DNA of 64,000 bases from Leuctra nigra (Eukaryota > Arthropoda > Insecta > Plecoptera > Leuctridae). Within the stretch, counting starts at the first letter, position 1. Every line of letters starts with the position of its first letter. The notes under the pieces are model-generated. The model ran no database searches, had not been told where the DNA came from, and saw nothing but the letters and a program-made list of their open reading frames with translations. Below are positions 32,761-43,973 of this stretch, one piece after another. A program made the translations under genes and the position numbers. Location of the stretch: NCBI GenBank assembly GCA_934045905.1, contig OW203768.1, positions 15,528,316 to 15,592,315 on the forward strand. Direction: 5' to 3'.

Positions 32761-33571
32761 AAATCACATTTAATATTGAGGACATAGTTTAATTGTGATT
32801 ATTTTGACAGTAAAACTTTCTTTTATTGCGTACTTAATACATAATTATTGCTGTTAAAGTTCATAACATTTTATCCCTCATTACTTTCATAAAAGAAATG
32901 GTCATAATCTTTGCATATTAAAACACTAGCCAAGTCTGCATATAAGTAAAAAGAAAATATAATTACTTCTAAAAATGAAATGATCAAACATGGAGTAAAG
33001 AATGTTGGGCAGGAAGATTCATGTAACCAACACTATTTTCGAATTAGATTATTTGTGGAATAACAATGTACATGTCTAGGTCTATCCACTGCTACCTTAA
33101 AAAGTTGATTTTTTAAATGTTGGCATTATATAAATTGATCATGAATGTTGGCTGCCATGGAAGAACCATGAATGTGATTCTAGATAGCCGACGGTGCGAA
33201 CTGCATTGTGTCACCAAAACTGTTAATTCATCTAAATAAAAGCAAGAAAACAAAGCTGGTAGAAGCATAATCATAATCAAAATCACTTTCGGATAATCAA
33301 CGAAAGTATTTGAGGAACAGGGAGGAAAAGTATACACACCGAAGGGTAAATACTGAAATATTAACCCTTTCCAAAAAAAAAAGTTTACCTATTTATTGAA
33401 TGAAACCCATGTAACCATATATCTTCCAAACTAGGTAATTGTGATAATGGCCATAAAATAGTTTTGGGATAATTACTGAAAATAATGAAATTGTTGGTTA
33501 CACGGTTCTTCCGGCCCAGCAGCATTCAATTATTAAAACGTATAAAATATTTTGGCTCATCGTATACGTAA

Positions 33572-35265
33572 ACTAGGAAAACGCTCTGTGTAACGCGTTG
33601 ATAAGCGAGCCTTCGTATTGCATTCGAATTTGAAAGTTTCTGCTCTACAAATCTTGGAAAGAGGCGAAACGAAATGCATCAATAAAGGAGCAGTTATAAA
33701 AACCTGACATTTCTATCACGAAATTTGACAAATATACGACAACGTATAAAATTTAAAACACACAGACGACACAGACTTTTAACGAAAGATTATACTCTGA
33801 AATTTTACAAAAAAAAAATAAAATGTTTGCCCATGGCCATGCAAAATTTGAAGTTATTATGTCAAGCGTCCTGTTTAAATTTAAAAAAAAACACATAATC
33901 ATGTTCAACAACTTATCACGAGGCCACTTGGATTACAATACCTAGTATGTGTGCAAAATTGCAGGCCGATTTTTTTAACGGGCTGGCGAAAGCGAGCCTT
34001 GAAAATGCATGACAGCCACAGCTTCTCTCACTTTCTCAATTGTTTTGTTATTATCAACACGATTATATCATATTAACTTTGAATTTACATTAAATAAAAC
34101 ACTAACAACACTTTTATTATGTTTCAAATTCATAAACACATAGATTTTAGTGAAAATTCGCGTGAAATATCATTTACAACACTGTCTGACAGTTCTTCGT
34201 TTGTTTACACCGGCCATCTTGGACATCGGCCTGATGGATGTCAGTCCGCGGAACCAAGCTGAACATTCAGTCAGGGACCAGTCATGTAGGAGGCAGTGAA
34301 ATTGGACCACCGAGCGCCAATGAGTGGATGAGACGGTCGGCATACCCGCGAACACCCGGACGAAGACGTCTTATGAAGAATTTATCAATGACGATCGAAA
34401 GATCGGAAATACTACTCTTTCCGAAAACATCAGTTTTCGAGCGGCAATTTTGAAATGTGGAACGATCTTCAAAAACTGACGTTTTCTAACTTGTCAAATC
34501 CAATACAAATCAATATAACTAGTTTTATTAAAGACAACCGTGTGTAAAATCATCCCTGGAAAAATCCTGTTCCCACAGTAAGGGATTTTGGTGAAAATTC
34601 AAATGCAATATTGAAAGTACGTATACATAGAGACCCAGAAATTTCAAATTAACATTTGAAACGTTAACGAGGGGTTTTGACCGATTATGCCAAACGTGGC
34701 CTCATTCGTTGGGAGAGAATAATATACTATATAATACATACTTTTTCCAAAAATCTGGCAACATGTTGTTTGTAAATACTGGGCCGATTGAGTTGAAATT
34801 GTGGAAAATATGAGATAATGTTGAACTTGATCACATGCCAAATTTTAACTTAATTGTATTAACTAATCTTCTGATTTTCGACCAATCAGAAGTTTTTTTT
34901 TTTAGTTTTATTAAAGTGGATGATTTGATATAATCATTTATATAATCATGAATATAATCATATATATAATCATATATATAATCAATGCTTTTATATAATC
35001 ATTTATATGGATGAATTTTATATACCTAATGCTGGTGTTAAAAAAAATCAAATTTCCTTTTTCCTGGCAAAATTTCAAATTGATCGGAATTACCAATCGG
35101 AAGATAATTTTTTGTAAAATTTGAACCAATCAACGGATTTCAAAAAAAAATATGGTCTGCAAATCCCATAGATGGTCATGTTTGCAAAATTACAGCGCGA
35201 TTGGAGAACGGTGCAATCTGTATAGCGTGGTGGGAAAAATAAGAGTCAAACGGAGTCGCTCGCTT
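33572..35265 (-). repeat. Repeat-rich intergenic DNA with family G pieces
   Basis: The CTAG terminus of family G starts at 33572 (ACTAGGAAAACGCTCTG) and a GAGCGAGCG-type terminus occurs near 35250-35265. The interior matches other copies only in patches. A less AT-rich patch (34190-34390) has no recognised identity. No gene was found between serpins C and D (32760-36080). Confidence 0.4.
34931..35005. repeat. (TATAATCA)n-like simple repeat
   Basis: Repeated ATATAATCAT units of variable length. Confidence 0.7.
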
Positions 35266-35429
35266 AATTACTATTTATTTATGCAGTATGTAGCACTTAT
35301 TAATTATTTAATTGAAGGTTGCTATTTTCTGTTCAATCTCAATCAACGCCAAACAATACGGTACCTATTTGAATTGGCGGGTTTTAACTTTTAATTCAGG
35401 CCTCGCCGCCAGGCAGAGCTCGTCAAGTA

Positions 35430-35672
35430 ATTCGTGTGTATAGTACGACTTATATTATAATGTATAGATATGTATATATTTTGAGTTCTGGAATAGAGTT
35501 ATATACTATTTATATAGGTACACGATGCGCCAATTATTTTTTGATTTTTAAAATAAAGTTTTGACTTGGCCCATTTTTTGATATCACTTCTTTCAGAGCT
35601 GAGTTTTTAGATTTCTTTAATTTTTTTTAGTTGAAGAGACTTGGCTGGTATTTATACACGGAGTGTTTAATC
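35430..35672 (-). mobile_element. Foldback family P, copy 4 (fragment)
   Basis: It contains CGATGCGCCAA, TTTTGACTTGGCCCATTTTTTGATATCAC, AAGAGACTTGGCTGG and the terminal ACACGGAGTGTTTAATCGGG. One arm only. It lies between serpins C and D. Confidence 0.6.
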
Positions 35673-36080
35673 GGGATAAATGATAAGTCCCTTACTTTAA
35701 CTCTAAATTCTAAATATTCAAAGCAGGGGGCTTTGTACCTAGATATATTCGATAGCACAGTGAGTGTTTCCAATATAACGAAAGTGTGTCATTCAAAATT
35801 CTTCAATCAATAACTGTTGTAGATGCATCATCTAGCTGAAAGTACGTATTGTATCATAGAACTGTATGGTCTGATGAACAAACTTCGGATATTGGAATGT
35901 TTTTAAATTAAAAACAATGGGGATTGTATTGAAACACAAGCAAATACATAAAGTATTTATTTCAATTAAATTACCATCCTTTACCAACGCTAGAGCAACA
36001 ATCTCATTTTCCGAAACAAGGATGCTTAAAGCTGTTAACTATTATCTATCTACAGAGCAATGAGATGTAAAGATGCTGAG

Positions 36081-39000
36081 TTATTTGCGAGGATCTTCAC
36101 AGCGGCCCAAGAAGAGCACCTGGCCGGTCTCCTTGTGTTGCAACAAGTAGATGAACGGTTGGTCCACAATGAACTCTACTGGAGGTTTACTCGTATCGCT
36201 TAACAATTGCACTGCGGCACCTGAAAGAAAAGCGACTGTTACTAAAATTGAGTCATATTTATTTTAATTTTTAAATGATTTTTCATTGGGTATGAACACA
36301 AATGTATGAGAAGAGTTTCCTTATTATAAAAGTATGGCTACAAAACTCAAGTACTTTTGTTTGACATTTTTTAGTAGAATATTACTGTTTCAATATGAAT
36401 GTTACTAGTTCATCAGTTATCATTTGATCTTATTGACTTCCTTACGAATGGGTGAAGACAATACAGTCGCCTATTTGAAATACTTTTCTGTATTTTTATT
36501 CATCAACCTAAAAAATAGATCCAGGAGATTTTGTCTATGAAATCATCATTTAGTGGTGACTGTGACCATTGCAATGAAGTTATTGGAAAATACTCACCGT
36601 TGTAGCCTTCATCTATTCGTAACGAAGACATGAGTCTGTAGAACTCTAAAGTATGTAAAATCTAAAATAGTCTAAAGTGCAATTATTACTCTAGAGATAT
36701 GCAAGTGGGCTTTGTTGTCTTCGTTAAGAATAGGCGAAGAAAACGACTACGAGTTTTTGTCAAATACTTTATTTGTATCCTGGCCACAGGCAATACAAAT
36801 TGAGGGTTTTCTCGATCAAAAAAAAACTGGTGTATGTACCGATTTAATTTTTAAAATATTGCAATACAAATTCCAAAAAAACACCTACCTAGTCGTCCTT
36901 TTCGGATATGTTTAATGTAATTCGTATTTTACCCGGTGGATCGTTCCGCATAATTTGTCGACTATGTAAAATGAGGTGATTTCGCTTTATCAGTCTCCAC
37001 TAAAATCTTCTTACCATATTTGACCTGAAATTCAAATCTCATACCTCCCCTAGAATCCCCTTAATGCTTTGTGCATAAGGTATCAAATAATTTATCAATT
37101 TTATCTACAAATTAATTAAAGCTATTACCTAAATGTCAAGAGCTCACCACACATTTTTAAATGTAATGTAATGAATAAGATTAGCAAATATATTGGAAGC
37201 TTTTACAGAATTCCTTCTGCAATTGTATTCATACCCGATGCCGCCGCCTCTGTGCCAATCTCGTTCACTTCAATGAAGGTTTTGTGGATTACTTTGTCCA
37301 CTTTAGTTTTTACATCAGCAATCATGCCACCGAAGTCTGCTTTTCCGTTTTCGAAAATAATTCCCATTCCCAACTACGAGAGAAGCAACATCACAACGTT
37401 TATTAAAACAATGGTACATGGTTGAATGTTGTTTGTTTATTAGTTTGAAGTTTATTCATAATTCTGCAAATCCAAGTGCAAGTAGACATAACTTTATTCC
37501 GTTATAGTTTACCAATTCGTGTCACATTTAGCTTTGAGGGTCAGAATACTGCTGTCCGATCACAATGAACGTCTGAGGGATGGACCAAAAAGCTGTTATT
37601 TGCAAAATTAGGGCCACGCCTGGCGGCCAGCTAAATGTGTTGTGCACAGTGAGTTCAAGAGGGGAAGAGTGGAAGTTAATTGAAGAGGAACAGTGGTGGG
37701 CGCGGGATTGCAACATCTGGAAAGCTGGAGGTTGAAGAGGTTGAAGAGAAGAAAATTCAGCAGAAATTATAACGTCAGGCCAGGCATTTTCCAATAAAAA
37801 ATGGGAATCGGTACGCCATGGAATAAAATATATTTTCCTATCCTACTTACTTTCATCAACACTTCATTCAGCTCCATCGAATATTCGATGCGAAATAATG
37901 GTAGTGTGGCACTTACAAAAGTGTCTTTCATATCTTTATGATTGAAGTTCGAATCTCCCCTCTCGATGTCAGCTTCAACGGCCTTCAAGTCAGAGGATTT
38001 TGCAGGGAGAATAACAAACATGCTGATCTTATTACCCTGTTGGTCATAAACAAGAAGGTAAACCTCTAGGAGCTGTTAACGTTTTTCTTAACGTTTTCCT
38101 TAAGCCTTATTTACACGGTACAATTTCTTGAACAACGTCTGTGTCTCATTCGAATTTGTCATACAATTTTGTATTTACACGATGCAACTTCTTGTCACAG
38201 AAATTTAGCTCAACTTTTATAGAACGTGTTCTAATTTCTATCAAGAAATGTGACACAGAAGTTGAACAAGAAGTTGCTCCGTGTAAATTTAACTTTAAGG
38301 TCATTCCACCCCACGTGACCAATATTGATAATGATAAGTATAAACATTTAGGTTTTTACATTACGCATTTTTACGTACACTCAAACCAATTAAAAACGGT
38401 ACTTTGCACAAAGCGGATTGGATGCTGGTCAGGTTCCTTGACAATCAATCCTTGTTATAATCAATTAAATCAGAGCTCACCTACTATAAAGTTAGATAGA
38501 TAATGCATTTTTAGACATACTCACTTCTATATGAAGATCTGATTTCCGATAAGCAACATTTAAAACAAAATATGTATACCTAGTCTAAAAGAAGGATATG
38601 AAATTAATGTATGGTATTTAACTGTATTTACTTCATATGGGAGTTCAATGATGCGTGCCGTTTTCTCTTCCTTGTAGTTGTATTGTGCTACACGGTTCAT
38701 CGTTGGCACCTTCACAGTCCCATTCTTCATGTGGAAGTTTTTATCTTCCCCTTTAACGAATTCCTTATTCCATATTCCTTTGAAGTACACGGCACTAACG
38801 AGCACTATTGATGTATCCTTTGATAGACTATCTGTGATATAAAGAGTTAACATTTAAGAAGAGGTATGGGTAAGCAAACGGAACATGCACGGTTCCTCAA
38901 TTTTTTTTTTAATTTTGTCTTCCCACTTCAGAGTTTAAAAAATTCAGATAGTAGCGACCCATTAAATAATGCCGCAAACTGGAGTACTTTATGACCTCTG

Positions 39001-40557
39001 GTACGACCTCAAAGTGTTAAATACGATTATTTTTCGATAAATTTGATACTTTGAGGTCGCACCAGAGGTCATAATGAACTCCAGTGTGCGACATTATTAG
39101 GCTGTTATGGGTCGCTACTATCTCATTTTTAAACATTATGTTAGTGTGAAGAAATATTTCAAAAAAAAAACTCTGACGAACCGTGCGATTCCCGTTCGCT
39201 TACCCCTACGTGATTTTCATTGTGACTCTGTTATTGGCTGAGGAAACGTGAGGTCATCAGGAGGAGGAAAGGTGGCAGTGGGAAGTAAGCAATTATAATA
39301 TGACCAAAAGCATCTTACTAAATGCAATTCATTTGCACGCAATTAAAAAATCCTGTAATATTTTGAACAGACCTCGAAGTAATTGTGCTTTTCTTCTTGG
39401 TCACTCCGAAGATATTGATAAATTATTTCTCACCTGGCCTGATGAGGTCTTTTATCTTATTATTGGTGTTTTCCTCCACCCACTTGTTGATTGTGTCAGC
39501 AGCTTCCTTTGCCTTGGTGTAATCCAGTACTTGAGCCTCCGAAGCGAACACATCTTTGATTTGTTCAAGAAACTTCGGAACTACCTTCACATTACCTCCA
39601 GGGTAGATCTTGTTGGCAAGTCGCAAGTCGATAAATTTCTGTTTGTAGTTGTTGAAGGAGGAAAGTAGGTTAGTATGGTCTTACCGCATGATCTTATTTG
39701 TACACAACTTAGTACTGACTTGAAGTCACATGATTACAGATTCTTCCTACCTCTGGTTTCATCAGTTTTCGTAGTTTCTTGTATCCACGACTTGTTTCGC
39801 CATTGCTCTGTAAACCGAGTGTATACACCATCTTCTCAGCCGTGTCTGCGCGCGCACCGAAAGACAACATAGTTAGGATGGAGTGGATGCTCAGTGGAGA
39901 GATCAGCAAATTACCTTCTCTCGCAGACACGACCTGAATGGAAATACAGTGGATAAACACAGATAGAGTGGAGAATACAGCCGCATTTACAACAACTTAA
40001 CGTTCGAAAATTAACCTTGCAATATTAACGCAATTCCTTTTTCGTTGACAACCAATTAAGAAACATAACACACACGTAAAACAAGATGGCGCCGGCCCGC
40101 GCGATCAGCTGTGATTTCAAGGTGAGAGGAGTGACCGTGCGCATGCGCCACTTCCTCCATTTAACGTTCGACTTGACAGTTGAAAGTAGGTCTACTTTGA
40201 GGTGATATTGGCGTACGTTAATTTACAAAATTTCGTTGTAAACGAATCCATTAATGTACAAGGGCCTGACAATTGAAATTGCGCTAATTTTCTTAATTTT
40301 CGAACGTTAATTTTGTTGTAAATACAGCTTACGAACACTTCATATTATCCCAAAGATATTTGAGGATCTATTGTATGTAACAGCCCTTTCAGCGACTTGA
40401 AGAAAATTAATTTCGCCTACTTACTTTATAAAGGTTAGTTGCAAACGTGAGACTGCCATCCCTGAGGGTTGCCAAGTCATTGGTCTGGTCAGTCTTCTTA
40501 GCCAGCCCCATGCAGAGACACACACAGAGCACTGTGAAGATCTGGCAACTCAGCATG
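36081..40557 (-). CDS. Serpin D, seven exons with a 1-bp insertion in exon 1
   Basis: Exons: 40557-40425 (133 nt), 39933-39751, 39638-39434, 38831-38632, 38036-37851, 37373-37235 and 36220-36081. Exons 2-7 are open, in the family phases, with good GT-AG sites. Exon 1 is 133 nt instead of 132: an extra A after the signal peptide (near 40500) puts a stop right after MGLA. The other four copies do not have it. Unless this is a sequence error, the gene is disabled. The loop reads GTEAAASG then [15 protein letters not shown], with a canonical inhibitory hinge and an uncharged P1 region, unlike C and E. The C-terminus is [18 protein letters not shown] plus [12 protein letters not shown]. The polyadenylation signal is near 35955. 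Introns carry two MITEs and a LINE fossil. Confidence 0.8.
37538..37795 (+). pseudogene. LINE 3' remnant in serpin D intron 5
   Basis: It shares the decayed LINE C-terminal segment (GTGAGTTCAAGAGGGGAAGAG... to CCAGGCATTTTCC) with the introns of C and E. Multiple stops. Confidence 0.55.
38102..38297. mobile_element. Palindromic MITE (family M1, copy 2), serpin D intron 4
   Basis: TAAGCCTTATTTACACGG and its mirror near 38280-38297, with inner CAATTTCTTGAACAA. Same family as 16648-16842. Intron 4 of C and E lacks it. Confidence 0.72.
38868..39205. mobile_element. 338-bp palindromic MITE, serpin D intron 3
   Basis: The ends GGGTAAGCAAACGG and CCGTTCGCTTACCC are mirrored. Inner arms of about 70 bp (AGATAGTAGCGACCCAT and mirror) surround a short centre. 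The equivalent introns of C and E run straight through this site to ATACGTGATTTTCATTG. Confidence 0.75.
39976..40332. mobile_element. MITE in serpin D intron 1 (shared with serpin E)
   Basis: CAGCCGCATTTACAACAACTTAACG is mirrored by GTTAATTTTGTTGTAAATACAGCT. The same insertion is in serpin E intron 1 (47924-48232), while serpins B and C have the uninterrupted sequence AGAGTGGAGATGTCTA. Confidence 0.75.
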
Positions 40558-40690
40558 GTTAACACTCAACAGACAGTGGCTTTACACAATGAGATGCTGG
40601 ATGGACTTAGTAGAGAGCCTATTCACTACTTCGTATTGCCCGTTATCACCACGACTGTTTATTGGTATAATAATAAATTCCTTTTAATAT
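40558..40690 (-). promoter_or_regulatory. Putative serpin D promoter and 5' UTR
   Basis: It contains AAGTCCATCCAGCATCTC and, upstream, CAATAAACAGTCGTGG. As in serpin E, about 40 extra bases (CGAAGTAGTGAATAGG) separate the blocks compared with A and B. Confidence 0.35.
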
Positions 40691-41113
40691 TGAGAATAAA
40701 GTTTAATTCTGATTATTTTGTCAGTAATACTTTCTTAGATTAACTACTTAATACTTAACTAAATACATAATTATTGCTGTTAAAGTTCATAACATTTTAT
40801 CCCTCAATACTTTCATAAAAGAAATGGTCTTAGTCTTTAAAACACTGTCTTCTAAAAATGCAGCACTGAAACGATCAAACATAGAGTAAAGTAAGACAAA
40901 AGCAAATATTAAAACGTAGGTATAAAATATTTTGGCTCATCGTGTATGTAAATAATATCGTAGGGGGTAGTGGGGCTAGTAGGTTAGACTGATTGATACA
41001 CTGATACGGGAAACATCCCAGCCAAACACAATACACGATACGATATGATACGATCTTCTTTGCAACTTTCCAATCACTATAAATACTTTCTGGTTCTGGA
41101 AGAAATGTATACC

Positions 41114-42320
41114 CCATAAAAAACACTCCGTGTAAAAATACCAGCCAAGTCTCTTCAACTATAAAAAAATAGGAGAAATCAAAAACTTCAGCACCGAAAA
41201 GTAGTGATATCAAAAAATGGGCCAAGTCAAAACTTAATTTTAAAAACCAAAATGTACTTGGCGCATCGTGTATAAATATTATAGACGTACTAGATGCCAA
41301 AAATCAAATGTACATCAAATGATATATACATAATATACCTATATTGCCCTTAAACACGATGCGCCAAGTACATTTTGGTTTTTAAAATTAAGTTTTGACT
41401 TGGCCCATTTTTTGATATCACTACTTTTCGGTGCTGAAGTTTTATATTTCTCCTATTTTTTTATAGTTGAAGAGACTTGGCTGGTATTTTTACACGGAGT
41501 GTTTTTTATAGGGATATCACTTCTTTTTTAGTTTATTACACAACTTGTAAAACATATTGGAGCAACAATGACTAATTCCTTTTAAAAAAAAATCGCCATT
41601 TCCGAATTATCTACTAAGAAAAATATTTTTTGAAGTAAATATAGTTATATTTAAATAGTAGGTAAATAGAGTTTGGAATATAAACTTAAAGTGATATTCC
41701 ATGAAGAATTGCGAAAGCATCGTTCCCACAGCCTTCTCGACAGTCACTTCGTTCTCTGGGTAGGAGAACGAAGTGACTGTCGAGAAGGCTGTGATCGTTA
41801 CAATAAGTCCAGCCGTTTTCGAGATATGGCATCACTTCCGGTTTTTAAAATGGCGGCTGATAGCACTTACACATTGTATTAATATGTACATAAATACTAA
41901 TATTTCATTATAAGCCTTCTGAATATGTAGTAGGTTTTTATATTTAAGGGGAAGTGAATTTAGGCAGGTTTCGCTAATCAATGACGTCATTTCCGGTTTC
42001 AGTAATAATAAAACTTTAATTTCACTATTGATATTTCATATAGAGGACCGTCTGAATCGATTGGCGTAAATTTCGTTCCGATCGGTCTAGCCGTTTTTGA
42101 GATATGACGTCACTTTCGGTTTCAAAATGGCGGCACAAAAAAATCATAAGGGCAAGGTATCATCAGGCAGACGAGCTGTATATGTGGTGAAAATTTCGGG
42201 TCAATCGACTTAGCCGTTTAGGCTGTGGAGGAGACCGCGGAATTTATTGGAAGATGAGAAATAATCTGAAGAAAGCCGTACAATTTCACGGTTTTCACGG
42301 TCCTCGAGCTCGCAAACGGC
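41114..42320 (+). mobile_element. Foldback family P, copy 5 (3' truncated)
   Basis: It starts CCATAAAAAACACTCC; the palindromic half ends near 41512. The body then follows copy 1 (3004) through the CTTCCGGTTT and GGCGGCACAAAA motifs. The terminal hairpin is missing. A 67-bp hairpin is inserted at 41727-41793. Confidence 0.7.
41727..41793. mobile_element. 67-bp perfect hairpin insertion
   Basis: Two exact 30-bp inverted arms, beginning CACAGCCTTCTCGACAG and ending CTGTCGAGAAGGCTGTG, surround a 7-nt loop. Flanks ATCGTTCC (41719-41726) and ATCGTTAC (41794-41801) match at 7 of 8. The homologous site in family P copy 1 (near 3615) has the uninterrupted sequence. It may be a minimal hAT-type element. 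Confidence 0.7.
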
Positions 42321-42692
42321 ATAACTTATTAATATTTTGATTTATGACCTAACCTATCGGAAGATTTTTTTTCAATTTTAAACAAATTGGAGGATTTTTG
42401 ATATAATGTTGGTGTTAATGACCTGGAAAAATTGATCGAAATAACCAATCAAAAGTTAAATTTGAACCAAAAAACGGATTTCAAAAAATATTGTCTGTTA
42501 ACCCCAGAGATGGCCATGTGTGCAAAATTTCTGCTCCATTGAAGAAACGGTGCGATCTGTAGAGCGGTACGAAAAAAATTAACAAAATACAAAAACAGAG
42601 ACGTGTTGCCAAAAGAGCCAAAAGGAGTCGCTCGCTTAATTACTATTATTTATTCAGTATGCAAAACCAAGATGCAGACCAACGAGCAGCAA

Positions 42693-43678
42693 ACTTTTTT
42701 CATAAGCCTTTTTTCCACATTACAATAAAAATTATACAACATTTACGAATGTATAAAAGTTGTCAAGTAAAGCATAAACATATTAGTTGAACTTAAGAAG
42801 TCAGCTGAAGAACATAACCAATTTAAAAGCACGTACATAAGAAGCTAAAACATGCAGTTCAACAAATCGTCAGTAGAATAAAACAAATGCTTTAGTAGCA
42901 TTATCTTTAATTGTCTTTTAAAATCTTCTCTTGTCGGTGAGTTCTTAATAAACTCAGGAATCTTATTGTAAAATCGGCGACCCATTTGCAGTACCCCTTG
43001 CGACGTCATCTTCAACTTGCAGTACCGGTGCTGCAATTCTTTCGATCCTCTAGTGTTGTGAATGATCGGGTTGCCAGCAACGAAAAGATTAATATTGTCT
43101 CGCGTGAAAACACAGATATTTAAAATGTAGAGGCAGGGAAGAGATAAAATTCCCAGTTTACTAAACAGCGGCATGCAAGAATCCCTAGGCCCAGTTCTAC
43201 ACATTTGTCTGACCACTCTCTTCTGGGCTATGAATACTCTCTTGCTCGAAGATGAGGCCCCCCAGAACACTATTCCGTAAGATAGAATGCTCTGCACTAA
43301 GGCGAAGTACACCGTCCGCACAGTCGCTGTAGAGCACTGCCTTGCTAGGGTCCTTATCAAGTAACCATTCCGAGCAAGTTTGGTTACTAATTCAGTAGTG
43401 TGAGGCAACCATTTGAGTTGGTGGTCAATGGTCAGGCCGAGGAACTTCGTGCTCAGTGACGTTGTCATCTCGAAGTTTGGCAATTGACCGTTACCACGGG
43501 CAGAAAAGACCATAGCCTGAGTTTTCTCAGGGTTGAGGGTCAGGCTATTGTTTACGAACCAGTTGCCTAGATTCTCAGTTAAGATTCTAAGGTCCTCACT
43601 AAGGTCTTCCAATGTCGATGATTCGACAACTGCGGTTGTGTCATCGGCATATTGCACCACATGGCTGTTGACATTGGA
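42693..43678 (-). mobile_element. 5'-truncated Jockey-like LINE
   Basis: It begins inside the reverse transcriptase near 43678 and ends with an A-rich tail near 42693-42720. AAACTT occurs at both edges and may be the target duplication. It sits downstream of serpin E, in intergenic DNA otherwise shared with serpin C. Confidence 0.7.
42845..43660 (-). CDS. Partial reverse transcriptase of Jockey-like LINE
   Basis: 271 codons. The catalytic QYADD occurs within the first seven residues, so palm motifs upstream are lost by 5' truncation. LNPEKTQAMVFS and FLGLTIDHQLKW are the conserved blocks after YADD. The rest is thumb and C-terminal region (ILSYGIVFWGASSSS, HNTRGSKELQH) as in Jockey-like elements. 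The frame is open to a stop at the end, which suggests a fairly recent insertion. It cannot be active without the endonuclease and N-terminal fingers. Confidence 0.8.
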   Translation of the reverse strand: MVQYADDTTAVVESSTLEDLSEDLRILTENLGNWFVNNSLTLNPEKTQAMVFSARGNGQLPNFEMTTSLSTKFLGLTIDHQLKWLPHTTELVTKLARNGYLIRTLARQCSTATVRTVYFALVQSILSYGIVFWGASSSSKRVFIAQKRVVRQMCRTGPRDSCMPLFSKLGILSLPCLYILNICVFTRDNINLFVAGNPIIHNTRGSKELQHRYCKLKMTSQGVLQMGRRFYNKIPEFIKNSPTREDFKRQLKIMLLKHLFYSTDDLLNCMF

Positions 43679-43973
43679 GAAACTTTATAGTTTGAAGAAC
43701 AAAAGGAAGAGATTGGAATGTTTCTAAATCAACAGCTATGGGAATTGTTTTGGAATACACACACAAGCATTAACCATTTATTTTAATTAAATTGACTTTT
43801 TTTTGTATATGTTACACCACACATACACAAAATGCACATACAGTGCACATACAGTGCACAAATGTTGCACTAGAGCAACAATTCCATTTTCCTAAAACCT
43901 ATAGGCTAAATCCCTGTCACAAAACTGTTAACTATTATCTATCTACAAAGCAGTGAGATGATACAATGCTGTG

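Noticed and set aside
41673..41882. 69-codon frame through the hairpin region
   Set aside because: It crosses a repeat and the inserted hairpin; no support as a gene.
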